From: Bacteroidales bacterium
GTDB taxonomy: Bacteria > Bacteroidota > Bacteroidia > Bacteroidales > F082
DNA: 64,000 nucleotides
NCBI GenBank assembly: GCA_016936505.1
Contig: JAFGXS010000046.1
Location: forward strand, 1-64,000
Direction: 5' to 3'
Shown piece by piece: positions 16,580 through 27,218 of the stretch; position 1 is the stretch's first letter; the number at the start of each line of letters is the position of its first letter. Position numbers and translations under genes: made by a program. The notes under the pieces are model-generated. The model was not told the DNA's origin. It was given only the letters and a program-made list of their open reading frames with translations, and did not search any database.

Positions 16580-19018
16580 TTACTGAAGCACCAGGGGATT
16601 TTTCACTTTTTCTTTGAGCAAAGCATGATGCAGAACATCCATCATGTTTTCCACATAAATAAATTCAAGTCCCTCAATGTATTTTTCGGGAATCTCGGCT
16701 ATATCCTTTTCGTTTTCACTGGAAAGGATAATGGTTTTAACTTTAGCGCGTTTGGCAGCCAGTATTTTCTCCTTAATTCCTCCAACAGGCAACACCTTAC
16801 CACGTAAGGTTATTTCACCTGTCATGGCCAGTCTGGCACGTACTTTCCGCTGTGTAAAGGCCGAAGCCATTGCAGTAAGCATGGTAATCCCCGCCGAGGG
16901 ACCATCTTTAGGAGTTGCCCCTTCGGGGATATGCATGTGTACATTCCATTTTTCAAAAACATCTGAATCAAGCCCCAGTTGTACAGCATGTGATTTAAGA
17001 AATTCAAAAGCCAGCAGAGCCGATTCCTTCATCACATCACCCAGATTACCGGTAAGTTTCAACTGACCTTTTCCCTTACTCAAACTGATTTCCACAAAAA
17101 GAATTTCTCCGCCTACACGTGTCCAGGCCAGTCCGGTAACTACACCGGCCACATCGTTGGTAATAAGGTCCTCTCTCTGGAACCGGGGTTTTCCCAGGAT
17201 CTCTACCAAATTTTCAGGCTGAACTTTGGGTTCGTACGCTTCCTCCATAGCAATAAACCGGGCTCTGTTGCGCATTACCTTGGCAATTCTCTTTTCCAGA
17301 TACCTCACTCCTGCCTCACGGGTGTATTTATCGATGATAACTTCCAGTGTTTTTCTCGGAAAAGTAAGTTGCTTCCTTTTGATCCCGTTTTCTTCATAAA
17401 GTTTGGGAACCAGGTGACGTTTGGCAATTTCCAGTTTTTCTTCCATCAGATAACCGCTGAGTTCAATAATCTCCATGCGATCCAAAAGCGCCGGATGGAT
17501 AGAAGACAGCGAATTGGCTGTAGCTATAAACATTACCTTGGATAAATCATATTCCAGTTCGAGGAAGTTATCGTAAAACGTGTTGTTTTGCTCTGGATCC
17601 AATACCTCCAGCAATGCCGACTGTGGATCACCACTAAAATTATTGCCACTTACCTTATCAATCTCATCCAACATGAAAACAGGGTTGGACGACTGTACTT
17701 TTTTTAAGCCCTGAATAATTCTTCCGGGCATGGCACCAACATAGGTTTTTCTGTGTCCGCGCAATTCTGATTCGTCGTGCAAACCACCCAACGACATTCT
17801 GATATATTTGCGATCCAATGCCCTGGCAATAGATCTCCCAAGCGAAGTTTTACCTACTCCCGGAGGGCCTACAAAGCATAAAATGGGGGCTTTCATGTCG
17901 TTCTTCAGCTTTAAAACCGCCAGGTATTCCAGGATTCTTTCCTTAATTTCATCCAACCCATAATGATCTGTATCCAGCACCTTGCGGGCATGTTTCAGGT
18001 CCAGATCATCTTTTGTAAACTCATTCCAGGGCAGTGAAACAATCAGTTCGAGATAGTTCATCTGGATAGAATATTCGGCGGCATTGGGATTCATGCGTTG
18101 CAAACGCATCAACTCTTCTTCAAAGGTATCATTTACCGACTGCGACCATTTTTTACCCTCTGCTTTCTCCCTGAGGCTTTCAATTTCCTGATCGTTGGGA
18201 TTGCCCCCCAGCTCTTCCTGAATGGTTTTCAACTGCTGGCTCAGTAAATAATCTCGCTGCTGTTTATCCAGATCGACTTTTACCTTCTTTTGAATCTGAT
18301 TCTTCAGTTCCTGAACCTGCAGTTCTTTGGTCAGCAATTCCAGCACCTTTTGCGAACGTTCCACAATGTTCACCATTTCCAGCAATTCCTGTTTCTCTTC
18401 AATCTCAACATTCAGATTGGAAGAAACAAAATTCACCATAAACACAGGACTTTCAATGTTTTTTAATGCAAAAGCCGCTTCGGTAGGAATCGAATTGGAA
18501 GACTCAATAATCTGTATCGACAAATCCTTTATGCTCGAAATAGTAGCATTAAAAATTTCATCATCGGGTACGTTCTGATCTGCTTCGTAGCGGGCTACCT
18601 TAGCCTCAAAAAACGGCACTTCCTTCACCATTTCCAACAACTCGAAACGCTTCTTTCCCTGGATAATTGCTGTTGTATTGCCATCAGGCATTTGCAATAT
18701 CTTGATGATGCGCGCTACCGTCCCGATTTTATTCATATCGTCAACAGTAGGTTCATCCACATCAGGATCTTTTTGTGCCACAACACCAATAACCCTGTTT
18801 TCCTGATAAGCCTGACGCAACAGTTTAATTGACTTATCGCGACCGGCAGTAATGGGAATAACAACTCCCGGAAACAGTACAGTGTTCCTGACAGGCAGTA
18901 TAGGTAAAAGTTCAGGAATTTCCTCGGCATTCATTTGCTCTTCGTCCTCAGCCGAAAGCAAAGGGAAAAACTCGGTATCCGGATTTATGATGTCTTGTAA
19001 TGAAAATATGTTGTCCAT
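16580..19018 (-). CDS. lon: ATP-dependent protease Lon
   Basis: 812 aa, complete. N-terminal substrate domain ([19 protein letters not shown]), AAA+ module with Walker [14 protein letters not shown] and Walker [10 protein letters not shown], and a C-terminal protease domain with the catalytic Ser708 (DGPSAGITM) and Lys749 (GGIKEK) dyad, 41 residues apart as in known Lon enzymes. Lon degrades misfolded and regulatory proteins in the cytoplasm. The initial acidic stretch of about 35 residues precedes the usual domain start. It lies upstream of the substrate-binding lipoprotein gene. Confidence 0.97.
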   Translation of the reverse strand: MDNIFSLQDIINPDTEFFPLLSAEDEEQMNAEEIPELLPILPVRNTVLFPGVVIPITAGRDKSIKLLRQAYQENRVIGVVAQKDPDVDEPTVDDMNKIGTVARIIKILQMPDGNTTAIIQGKKRFELLEMVKEVPFFEAKVARYEADQNVPDDEIFNATISSIKDLSIQIIESSNSIPTEAAFALKNIESPVFMVNFVSSNLNVEIEEKQELLEMVNIVERSQKVLELLTKELQVQELKNQIQKKVKVDLDKQQRDYLLSQQLKTIQEELGGNPNDQEIESLREKAEGKKWSQSVNDTFEEELMRLQRMNPNAAEYSIQMNYLELIVSLPWNEFTKDDLDLKHARKVLDTDHYGLDEIKERILEYLAVLKLKNDMKAPILCFVGPPGVGKTSLGRSIARALDRKYIRMSLGGLHDESELRGHRKTYVGAMPGRIIQGLKKVQSSNPVFMLDEIDKVSGNNFSGDPQSALLEVLDPEQNNTFYDNFLELEYDLSKVMFIATANSLSSIHPALLDRMEIIELSGYLMEEKLEIAKRHLVPKLYEENGIKRKQLTFPRKTLEVIIDKYTREAGVRYLEKRIAKVMRNRARFIAMEEAYEPKVQPENLVEILGKPRFQREDLITNDVAGVVTGLAWTRVGGEILFVEISLSKGKGQLKLTGNLGDVMKESALLAFEFLKSHAVQLGLDSDVFEKWNVHMHIPEGATPKDGPSAGITMLTAMASAFTQRKVRARLAMTGEITLRGKVLPVGGIKEKILAAKRAKVKTIILSSENEKDIAEIPEKYIEGLEFIYVENMMDVLHHALLKEKVKNPLVLQ

Positions 19019-19210
19019 AATATCTTTCCTCAGCCAAATTGGCAGCCGGCAATTCTTTTTTCTGGTTCAACCCGGCTTTATTTACAGTAAATAATCTCTT
19101 TTCAACAATAGTATCAGCTACTTACTTCTTTATTTAAAGAAATGTACCAGATATTGGTCAATGATCGTACCAACAGAACAAAACGTACAAATTGACAGAC
19201 AAAAAATGAA

Positions 19211-20395
19211 TTATGCGTTTTGGTCTGTTTGAAATGTACTGTCGTAGATGTGGGTCAGTATATTTTCCTCAACCGTATCAAATTCTATATGGCGGCGGTC
19301 CATTACAGCTTTAGCCACCTGAAATGCTTTTTTCAGATTGAATTTACTGATGCCCTGTTTACCACCCCATGAAAATGAAGGAATGAAATTCCGGGGATAA
19401 CCTTCACCGAAAATATTGGAGCTCACCCCCACAACAGTTCCTGTGTTAAACATTGTATTGATTCCGGTCTTGGAGTGATCTCCCATCATCAACCCGCAAA
19501 ACTGCTGGCCCGTATTGACAAAACGCTGTTCCGGGTACGACCAGAGTTTCACAATATCATACGTATTTTTAAGGTTGGAAATATTGGTATCAGCACCCAG
19601 GTTACACCATTCACCAATAACAGAGTTTCCTAAAAATCCGTCATGAGCCTTGTTGGAATATCCGAAAATTACCGAATTACTGATTTCTCCGCCAACCTTA
19701 CAATGTGGACCTATGGTAGTTCCGGTGTAAATTTTGGCATCCATTTTTACTGTAGCGTGTTCGCACAATGCAAAAGGGCCTCTTATTTTGGAACCTTCCA
19801 TAATTTCAGCATCCCTCCCGACATAAATCGGTCCATCAGTAGTGTTAAGAAAGGCAAACTCAACTTTTGCGCCTTCTTCAAGAAAGATCAAAGCTTCATC
19901 ACCCAAAACAAAATTGGTTTTGCTTAGCGGTTGAGTCTTTCGTCCTTTTGTGATCTTTTGAAAATCCTGCTCAATCAATTGATGGTTCATAGCGTAGATA
20001 TCCCACACCTGATTGATTGCCATTACAGGTTTCCTTACTGGAAGTTCCTGAAATTTAATTGTTGCCCAATGATATATATCATCTTCCTTAACACAAACCG
20101 CCAGCTTCTTTCCATCCTGAACCAATGCTTCTCCGGGTTCCAGACTTTTTATCTGTTCAACAAAATTCTCATTTGGAACCACAGAACCATCAATCAACGT
20201 ATTTACAGATTCCTTAACCAAAGAAAACTTTTCTGACAAATAATCCTGAGTAAGCGAAGAAGTCTTTTTTCCCAGATAAGATTCCCACTTTTCCCTTAAT
20301 GTCATAGCTCCGGCTCTAATATCAGCTACCGGGCGGGTAAAAGTAAAAGGCAATAAATGTTCTCTTGACGGTCCGTCGAAAAGGATATAATTCAT
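19211..20395 (-). CDS. GlmU-like sugar nucleotidyltransferase (Bacteroidota type)
   Basis: 394 aa. Starts with MNYILFDGPSREHLLPFTFTRPVADIRAG, the opening of the Bacteroidota-specific GlmU-family proteins (TIGR03991 type), instead of a normal GGxGTR nucleotidyltransferase motif. The C-terminal half is a left-handed beta helix of hexapeptide repeats (IYVGRDAEIMEGSKIRGPFAL, IYTGTTIGPHCKVGGEISNSVIFG). Probably makes an activated sugar such as UDP-GlcNAc or a nucleotide-sugar for the envelope; the substrate is inferred. It has a separate unit from L31, with the rpmE2 terminator between the two genes. Confidence 0.88.
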   Translation of the reverse strand: MNYILFDGPSREHLLPFTFTRPVADIRAGAMTLREKWESYLGKKTSSLTQDYLSEKFSLVKESVNTLIDGSVVPNENFVEQIKSLEPGEALVQDGKKLAVCVKEDDIYHWATIKFQELPVRKPVMAINQVWDIYAMNHQLIEQDFQKITKGRKTQPLSKTNFVLGDEALIFLEEGAKVEFAFLNTTDGPIYVGRDAEIMEGSKIRGPFALCEHATVKMDAKIYTGTTIGPHCKVGGEISNSVIFGYSNKAHDGFLGNSVIGEWCNLGADTNISNLKNTYDIVKLWSYPEQRFVNTGQQFCGLMMGDHSKTGINTMFNTGTVVGVSSNIFGEGYPRNFIPSFSWGGKQGISKFNLKKAFQVAKAVMDRRHIEFDTVEENILTHIYDSTFQTDQNA

Positions 20396-20461
20396 AGATC
20401 AGCAATTTGTTTAGCGAAGATAAAAACTTCCGCCGCTGTATAAAACTTTTAAGCACAAAAA

Positions 20462-20488
20462 AACCCTTGCCGGAAATGGGCAAGGGTT
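20462..20488 (-). terminator. Intrinsic terminator of rpmE2
   Basis: Ten-base-pair stem AACCCTTGCC/GGCAAGGGTT with a seven-base loop, followed on the minus strand by a run of T. Confidence 0.9.
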
Positions 20489-20511
20489 CTAAAAATATCT
20501 TTATCAGAATA

Positions 20512-20778
20512 TTATTTCTTCTGTTTGTCCTGAAATTTCTGATAACGGCTGCGGAATTTATCCACACGACCGGCAGTATCTACCAATTTCATCTTACCAG
20601 TGAAGAAAGGGTGTGAAGTATGGGAGATTTCCAGTTTTACCAATGGGTATTCGTTACCATCTTCCCAAACAATAGTGTCTTTTGTGTCTACAGTTGATTT
20701 GGTAAGAAAAGCATAGTCGTTTGACATATCTTTAAAAACGACGAATCTGTAATTTGTAGGATGAATATCTTTTTTCAT
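20512..20778 (-). CDS. rpmE2: 50S ribosomal protein L31 type B
   Basis: 88 aa. [30 protein letters not shown] and the [21 protein letters not shown] ending are typical of L31. It has no zinc-binding Cys residues, so it is the type B (C-minus) form, which in other bacteria can replace the zinc form. Flanked by its own promoter and terminator. Confidence 0.96.
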   Translation of the reverse strand: MKKDIHPTNYRFVVFKDMSNDYAFLTKSTVDTKDTIVWEDGNEYPLVKLEISHTSHPFFTGKMKLVDTAGRVDKFRSRYQKFQDKQKK

Positions 20779-20814
20779 TTTCTTAAATTTTCCTTTTCAG
20801 AATTTTTGGGGGTG

Positions 20815-20822
20815 CAAAATTA
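20815..20822 (-). promoter_or_regulatory. -7 promoter box for rpmE2
   Basis: Minus-strand TAATTTTG is an exact TAnnTTTG match, 36 bases before the ATG at 20778. The -33 region has no clear TTTG. Confidence 0.5.
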
Positions 20823-20914
20823 ATCGGTTTCCTATTATTATCCTAACTTTTCTTTGTATTTTTTTCCATGAATTTTATTTCCACCATAAGTTACTGACAA
20901 TAAACACTATATTA

Positions 20915-21976
20915 TTACTGTAATTTCAACAAAAAATCCATCGTATCAACGCCATCGGCATAGTCCCATAATTCGGGTTGCTGACTCTTTCCAAACGGAA
21001 CAGTATTATTCAAAAAACCGGCTTCCGAAATAACACATTGTATCTGATCCTGGCGTGTCATTAAATAATTGCGCAATGCCGTTTGGCTTTGATAAAACTC
21101 ATAATTCAGAACACTCACCGGTGATGAAAAACTTTCATTTTCAATCAGCAATAAATTTCCCGTATCGAGGTGTTTGGTCTTATTTACCAGAAAGATGGCT
21201 TTATTGTAATCATAATTGTTATGATATTTATGATTTTCAGCCACTTTCGGATATTGACTCAACAAAGAAAGTAAAGGTTCGAAATTATAATTTTCAGGTA
21301 AAAAAAGTTTGGCAACATTACGGCATCCCAACCCGTAATACAGAAAAACATCATCAGCCAAGGCCTGTAATTCCTCATGGGTTTCATTTCCTGTTAAAAC
21401 AGCAATACCATTTCTGTTTTTACGGATCACATGAGGATATTTACCAAAATAATATTCAAAGTACCGGGCAGTGTTATTACTGCCTGTAGCAATAACCGCA
21501 TCAAAATTTTTTATGGTTCCCTCAGCAAAAATGATCTTTGGTTCAAACTCAGGCTCAATGGAAATCAGCAAATCGGCTATAGCCGGAAGCAGCTTATTAT
21601 CTTCAGACGACATTTTTGCCAACACTTTATTTCCACTCATTAAAACAGTAAGAAAATCATGAAACCCGACAGCCGGAACATTTCCGGCCATAATAACTCC
21701 TACAGTTTTTTCTTCCTTATCGGAAAATTCATATCCGGAAACCCAGCGGTTCAGACTTTCTTCCGAAAGACTTTCGCCTAGAGCAAGTAATGCGTTTCGC
21801 ACCAGAAGTTCATCAAACCAGCCATTGTAATTTTTGGCCCGACCTGCTTCAGCATTAAGCTGATCCATTTTTTCCAGTTGCGCTGAAGAAAACCCGACTG
21901 TTTGTTTTTCACCAAAAACTTCCCTTAAAGCCTTACCTAATGTTACAAATGCCTTGATTCTTTTTGTTAAGTCCAT
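20915..21976 (-). CDS. LuxC-type acyl-CoA reductase
   Basis: 353 aa, an aldehyde-dehydrogenase-like fold of the LuxC family. Seen: GVIMAGNVPAVGFHDFLTVLMSGNKVLAKMSSEDN (cofactor region), VIATGSNNTARYFEYYFGKYPHVIRKNRNG, and the likely catalytic Cys218 in GLGCRNVAKLF. It probably reduces an acyl-CoA to an aldehyde. In many Bacteroidota the gene sits next to a 4Fe-4S ferredoxin, which is not present here. It has its own promoter. Confidence 0.88.
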   Translation of the reverse strand: MDLTKRIKAFVTLGKALREVFGEKQTVGFSSAQLEKMDQLNAEAGRAKNYNGWFDELLVRNALLALGESLSEESLNRWVSGYEFSDKEEKTVGVIMAGNVPAVGFHDFLTVLMSGNKVLAKMSSEDNKLLPAIADLLISIEPEFEPKIIFAEGTIKNFDAVIATGSNNTARYFEYYFGKYPHVIRKNRNGIAVLTGNETHEELQALADDVFLYYGLGCRNVAKLFLPENYNFEPLLSLLSQYPKVAENHKYHNNYDYNKAIFLVNKTKHLDTGNLLLIENESFSSPVSVLNYEFYQSQTALRNYLMTRQDQIQCVISEAGFLNNTVPFGKSQQPELWDYADGVDTMDFLLKLQ

Positions 21977-21992
21977 TAAAAAAATATTTCTG

Positions 21993-22000
21993 CAAAAATA
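21993..22000 (-). promoter_or_regulatory. -7 promoter box for the acyl-CoA reductase gene
   Basis: Minus-strand TATTTTTG is an exact TAnnTTTG match 16 bases before the ATG at 21976, so the 5' leader would be only about ten bases. Confidence 0.45.
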
Positions 22001-22021
22001 GCATCATTTAGGCACAAAAAA

Positions 22022-22041
22022 AACCGGGATCGCTCCCGGTT
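22022..22041 (-). terminator. Intrinsic terminator of the 22063 beta-barrel gene
   Basis: Perfect stem AACCGGGA/TCCCGGTT with a TCGC tetraloop, followed on the minus strand by eight T residues. Confidence 0.9.
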
Positions 22042-22062
22042 CTTAACAAATCCATTAAAAAA

Positions 22063-22674
22063 TTACAACATATAACCCAGATAAATACCAATCGATTTGT
22101 TATGATCATTTTCCCCACCTGAAGGTATGTATGGAGTAAGTCCCAAATTTAATCTCAAATCCAGTGTAACCTGGTGTTTTCCTACCGGCTGAACCAATCC
22201 CACGCCAATCATAGCTCCGAATTCGCCCCCGTTGGCACCAGAGTAAACATCTGTGGTAACTGAATTACCGTTTACCTTTTGAACCTGTTTTGCACTTACC
22301 AGATAGGAAACATAGGGACCGGCATTTAAATGCAACGTCATTCCTTTGCTGTCTGTTTTGCCAAAAGAGTAGTCAAAAAGAACGGGCAAAGTAATGTAAT
22401 CGTATTTTTCGGTGAGTTCCGACGAATGACTTCCCAGCTGATCGTAATTCAACTCTGTAATTAACATTATTTTATTGTTCAGATTATAACTTCCGGCAAG
22501 TCCTGCATGCGTTCCCACCCTGATGTTGCTGTTACTGAAATACTCTCCAATTCCTGATTGAACAGCGAAGTCAGATCCTACTTTTACTCCATAATGAAAG
22601 TTTTGAGCCTGTGACGGTGCAATAAAAGCAATCATTGCAATTAAGGTCATGAAATAGATTTTTACATTTTTCAT
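22063..22674 (-). CDS. Outer membrane beta-barrel protein
   Basis: 203 aa from the ATG at 22674; the longer frame is rejected because the shorter begins with a signal peptide (MKNVKIYFMTLIAMIAFIA, cut near SQAQ). The mature part has alternating hydrophobic and glycine-rich strands (NFHYGVKVGSDFAV, VTLDLRLNLGL) and ends in GIYLGYML, the hydrophobic C-terminal strand expected of the small eight-stranded porin-like family (PorT/OmpW type). It is followed by a strong terminator. Ligand and role are unknown. Confidence 0.85.
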   Translation of the reverse strand: MKNVKIYFMTLIAMIAFIAPSQAQNFHYGVKVGSDFAVQSGIGEYFSNSNIRVGTHAGLAGSYNLNNKIMLITELNYDQLGSHSSELTEKYDYITLPVLFDYSFGKTDSKGMTLHLNAGPYVSYLVSAKQVQKVNGNSVTTDVYSGANGGEFGAMIGVGLVQPVGKHQVTLDLRLNLGLTPYIPSGGENDHNKSIGIYLGYML

Positions 22675-23012
22675 TGTTTTATGATTTAAAATTTCACGAT
22701 CCAGAACCAACAATACTTATGCCATATATGACTAATTTTGTTTTTTAGTACTAATTAATATAAAACAATTAGCAAATCAGCAAGTTACATAAAAGAGATC
22801 CAGAATACTGACAAAACCATCACCAAAAAGAAAATCTGTCAGGCATAATACAAGAGGATTCTTTCAGTAAACACAGACGCATCTAAGTCTAAAGATAATA
22901 ATATGACTATTTATGTTTAATAGTCGATTTTATAACCACACCAATTCCCTGACATTATTTCATAAAAAAGGCAGCTTCGTCAGCTGCCTTTTTTAACTAT
23001 ATGTTTGTTCGG
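22675..23012. other. 338-bp intergenic region between beta-barrel and acyl-CoA ligase genes
   Basis: AT-rich, with no gene seen on either strand. The only structure I can support is the terminator at 22964-22994. Confidence 0.6.
22964..22994. terminator. Terminator of the acyl-CoA ligase gene, symmetric
   Basis: A 13-bp perfect stem with A6 on one side and T6 on the other (AAAAAAGGCAGCT/AGCTGCCTTTTTT) and a five-base loop. It can work in either direction; the ligase gene at 23013 ends 18 bases away. Confidence 0.9.
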
Positions 23013-24659
23013 TTACTTTTTATATTCTGCTCTGATCCTTTTTTTGTCGATTTTACCTACAGAAGTTTTAGGAATTACCGCCACAAAATCAACATGTGAA
23101 GGAATAGCCCATTTGTTAATAGTTCCGTTATCCACAAATTTTTGAAGAAACTTTTTCAGATCCGACTCTTTAACTTTCTGCCCTTCTTTCAAAACAATCA
23201 GGGCATACGGCCGCTCCGACCACCTTTCATCAGGAACTCCCACAACAGCTACCTCAGAAACCGCTTCGTGCTGACTGATTAATCCTTCCAGCTCCAGCGA
23301 GGAAATCCATTCTCCTCCGGTTTTTATCACGTCTTTTATACGGTCTGTAATTTTAAAGAAGTTCTTTTTATCCACAAAAGCCACATCTCCTGTATGCAAA
23401 TAACCTCCTGACCAGAGCTCTTTGCTGCGCTCCTCTTCTTTAAAATAAGCCTGGGTCAGCCACGGAGAACGCACCACAATTTCGCCAACCGAATCACCAT
23501 CCTTCGGCAATTCACTCATCTGCTCATCCACCACCTTCATATCAACCAAAGGAATAGGAACACCGGTTTTTGTTCTCAGCTCAACCTGTTTTTTTACATC
23601 CATTTCCTTGTCCTTTTCATTCAGGTAAGTAATGGACAAAATAGGACAGGTTTCTGACATTCCATAACCTGTTATCACATCAATTCCCAGATTTAGTGCG
23701 GCCTGAGCCAAACCAGCAGGAAGTGCTGCACCACCAATCACTACTTTCCAGTTACTCAAATCAACTGCCTTGGCAACCGGACTGGAAACCAGCATATGCA
23801 AAATGGTAGGAACACAGTGGGAGAAAGTTACTTTCTCGGTAAGCAACAACTTCAGCAGCATTTCGGGTTCATAACGGCCCGGATATACTTGCTTAACCCC
23901 GAGCAGAGTAGCAATATAGGGAACCCCCCACGCATGCACGTGAAACATTGGTGTTATGGGCATATAAACATCGTTGGAACGAAACCTGCATACAGCGTCA
24001 TAGCTTCCAAAGGCTACAGCTCCGGCAATGGTGTGTAACACCAATTGTCTGTGCGTAAAATAGACTGCCTTTGGATTACCTGTTGTTCCGGTGGTATAAA
24101 ACATAGTGGCCACAGAATGTTCATCAAAATCGGCAAACTCATAACGGTCGCTGGCTTTCTTCATCAATTCCTCGTAATAGCCTGAAATCACAAAATCCTG
24201 ATCAGGCCTTGCCCCGGTATCCGACATCAAAACACACGGTGACTTAACCTTAAGTTTCTTTTTAATTTCTTTCAGTAATGGAATAAAATCCATATTCGTA
24301 AATACAATTTTGTCTTCCGCATGGTTCATGGTATACAAAATCTGCTCAGGCGATAACCGGTAATTTACAGTATGCAAAACAGCACCAATCATTGGAACCG
24401 CAAAAAACAATTCCAGATAACGGGTCGAATCATATTCCAGAACTCCAACCGTATCTCCGGCTTTAATACCCAAAACCCTCAACACATTGGCCAGTTTTCG
24501 AACCCGTTTATTTAAATCAAAATAATTGTACCGGGAGATATCTCTGTAGACTATTTCATTTTCAGGATGGTATTTCAAAGAATCATTTAATATTCGTTTG
24601 ATTAATAAAGGATAACCAAACGCTTCATCAGTTGACGGCAGAATCTTTGTTTTCAACAT
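23013..24659 (-). CDS. Long- or medium-chain fatty acid--CoA ligase
   Basis: 548 aa, AMP-dependent synthetase. Signature MFYTTGTTGNPKAV (AMP-binding P-loop), the ITPMFHVHAWGVPY region, GYGMSET, LHTGDVAFVD and the C-terminal ITDRIKDVIKTGGEWISSLELE hinge and lysine region (KTSVGKIDKKRI). It activates a fatty acid to acyl-CoA in the cytoplasm. The chain length is inferred from similarity to the general fadD/alkK type and is not sure. Divergent from the permease gene at 24906. Confidence 0.93.
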   Translation of the reverse strand: MLKTKILPSTDEAFGYPLLIKRILNDSLKYHPENEIVYRDISRYNYFDLNKRVRKLANVLRVLGIKAGDTVGVLEYDSTRYLELFFAVPMIGAVLHTVNYRLSPEQILYTMNHAEDKIVFTNMDFIPLLKEIKKKLKVKSPCVLMSDTGARPDQDFVISGYYEELMKKASDRYEFADFDEHSVATMFYTTGTTGNPKAVYFTHRQLVLHTIAGAVAFGSYDAVCRFRSNDVYMPITPMFHVHAWGVPYIATLLGVKQVYPGRYEPEMLLKLLLTEKVTFSHCVPTILHMLVSSPVAKAVDLSNWKVVIGGAALPAGLAQAALNLGIDVITGYGMSETCPILSITYLNEKDKEMDVKKQVELRTKTGVPIPLVDMKVVDEQMSELPKDGDSVGEIVVRSPWLTQAYFKEEERSKELWSGGYLHTGDVAFVDKKNFFKITDRIKDVIKTGGEWISSLELEGLISQHEAVSEVAVVGVPDERWSERPYALIVLKEGQKVKESDLKKFLQKFVDNGTINKWAIPSHVDFVAVIPKTSVGKIDKKRIRAEYKK

Positions 24660-24905
24660 AACTCTAAATTTTTATTGTTATTACCTATTTCCGGCGATGC
24701 GATAACACAAAACCAATCAAACAAATCACAAATCGCTGGCATGCTAACAAATATAAAAAAATTAAAAGTGCTCTTATTATAATAATGTTTAAAATTCACA
24801 GCTATAATGTTTCCCCGGATTTTTCTATCTTTACGCTCCCGCATTAAGTTTGATACAATTAACAGAAAAATCAGATCAGGAAAAACATACCTGTAGGAAA
24901 TTCTT

Positions 24906-27171
24906 ATGGCCAAACAGAAAAAATTTGGAGCTTTCGAAGGGGTATTTATCCCCTCCATTCTGACCATACTGGGTGTAATTCTATACTTACGTCTTGGATG
25001 GGTTTCTGGTGTTGCCGGAATCTGGGGTTCTGTTGCCATTATTCTGCTGGCCCACGTTATTTCAGTAACCACAGGACTGAGTATTGCATCCATCGCAACA
25101 GATAAAAAAATAAAAACCGGCGGTATTTACTATGTCTTATCCCGCTCACTGGGTTTACCCATGGGAGGTTCTATCGGACTGGCTTTATTTGTCGGAACCG
25201 CTCTCAGCATTTCGCTATACATAGTTGGGTTCACTGAAAACTTTTTGACCAATCCCCAGATAGTCGATTTTTTCAGATTATCAGGAACCCATGAACAGAA
25301 CATGAGAATTATAGGAACTCTAGTACTGATAATTCTTACATTTCTTGCTTTTTATCAGTACCGACCTGGCCCTCAAAACACAATTTTTCATTTTACTAAC
25401 AATTTTACTCTCCATAATATCTGTTCTTGTTGGCTTTTTCCATCCCGGTGTTCCTGAAGCAACGACACATACAATTGTTCAGGGAGGATTTACTCCTTTT
25501 AAAACAGCATCATTTACAGATGTTTTCGCGCTATTTTTCCCTGCTGTTACAGGATTTACTGCCGGGGTAGCTCTTTCCGGAGATTTAAAAAACCCACGAA
25601 ACGATATTCCAAAAGGAACCATTCTGGCTATTTTCACAGGCCTCGTTGTTTACCTTGTCCTGGCCATTGGGTTTAACCTGTTTGTGAACCGGAACCTCTT
25701 AATCAATAATTATAATTTCCTGCAACAAGTTGCCTGGATTCCCATACTGGTAACTGCCGGAATCTGGGGAGCCACGCTCTCATCGGCACTGGGCGGAATT
25801 TTAGGGGGACCCAGAATTTTACAGGCCATATCGATGGATGGGATTACTCCACCGCTGTTCAGTAAAACGTTCGGAAAAAACAAAGAACCCAGAAATGCTT
25901 TAATCTTTACTTTTCTCATCTCAGAAATCGGTATTCTGATTGGAGATCTGAACACGGTAGCCAGACTCGTTACCACATTTTACATTACAACCTACGGCTT
26001 CATTAACCTCGCCTTTATTCTGGAAAAATGGGCCAGTGCCAATTTCCGTCCCTCTTTCAAAGTAACCGGATGGGTTGGAATCATTGGTTTTATTACCAGT
26101 GCCATTATTATGTTTAAAATGGACATGCCTGCTACTTTCGGAGCCATCATCATTTTGGGAGGATTGTACTATCTGATCAGAAAAAAACAGCTTTACCAGG
26201 ATATCAGTGATGTTTGGCCCAGTGTTCTGGCTTCTCTGATCCGGATAACCATCAGCAGGTTCAGTAAAATGAAATTGTCTGAGGCTCATTGGCGGGCCAA
26301 TATTTTGCTTTTCAGTGGTGGAGAAGCCATACGACCTCATCTGATGGATTTCAGTAAACAAATTGCAGGTAAACAGGGCCTGATTTCAAACTTTGATTTG
26401 ATATATAAACCCGAAGAACAAAGACTTTTTCCAATCCGTCACGAAATCTCTCCTGAAAATTTAGATAAAGAAAGTGAAGGGATTTTCAGCATCAAACAAT
26501 ACTGCAACAACATTTATAAAGGCATTGAAATGATTTCTGCCACCTATGGCTTTTCGGGTGTTGAACCCAACACTATTGTTTTGGGTTGGGGAAGACAAAC
26601 TGAAGATCCGCTTCGTTTTGCATCCATGCTGGGCTATCTTGAAAACCTGAACCTGAATATTGTGATGCTCGATTACGATAAAATCAGAGGATTCGGACAA
26701 TACAACCAAATTGATGTATGGCTCAGAGGCGGTTCAAACAACGGAAACCTGATGCTGGCGTTGGTGAAGTTTCTTCATGGAAATTTCCCATGGCATCGCG
26801 CCAAAGTCAGACTTCTAATGATTGCCCAAACGGATCAGAACCGTGAAAAACTCAACAAACAAATGAACAGGCTTTTGGAAACCATGCGCATGAAAGCTGA
26901 TGTTCAGATTGTAACTCAAAATAAAAACGAGAATATCCACGATACAATTAAGACACACTCATCAAAATCAGACCTTACATTTATGGGTATGGCTCCGGTT
27001 ATTCCAGGAATGGAAAAGAATTTTATTGAAAACGCTGACAATTTATATCGCAATCTGGGAACCATTGTTTTGGTTAAGGCATCTGATTTTTTCAGTGAAT
27101 TGGATATTGGAAAACAAAAGCCAAATAACCATTCCGAAAATTCCGGCAAAAAAACTGCCGAGCATATTTAA
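24906..27171 (+). pseudogene. SLC12-like cation/amino-acid permease, frameshifted
   Basis: A protein of about 754 aa is split into two overlapping frames. The first (24906-25457) opens MAKQKKFGAFEGVFIPSILTILGVILYLRLGWVSG, the N terminus of the Na-K-Cl cotransporter-like APC permeases. After FLAF the sense leaves that frame and continues in +1 as ISTDLALKTQFF (reading to 27171). Removing one T from the T5 run at 25349-25353 (GCTTTTTATC) restores a continuous product, so a single-base insertion in a homopolymer is the likely cause. The second part carries the remaining membrane helices, GFTAGVALSGDLKNPRNDIP and GGPRILQAISMDGITP, and a cytosolic C-terminal domain (about 290 aa). It may be a genuine pseudogene, a phase-variable gene or a sequencing error. 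Confidence 0.85.
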
Positions 27172-27175
27172 ATTG

Positions 27176-27183
27176 TAACTTTG
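27176..27183 (+). promoter_or_regulatory. -7 promoter box for the radical SAM gene
   Basis: TAACTTTG, an exact TAnnTTTG match, 35 bases before the ATG at 27219 and just after the permease stop codon. Confidence 0.45.
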
Positions 27184-27218
27184 CCGTCTGAAATAAACTT
27201 TCCGAAAAAAGGAAAATT

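Noticed and set aside
27140..27170. Hairpin CGGCAAAAAAACTGCCG at the permease end as terminator
   Set aside because: The stem is only four to five bases and no T-run follows.
24906..27171. Programmed ribosomal frameshift as explanation for the split permease
   Set aside because: No recognised slippery heptamer or downstream pseudoknot is apparent near 25349-25353; a homopolymer indel is simpler.
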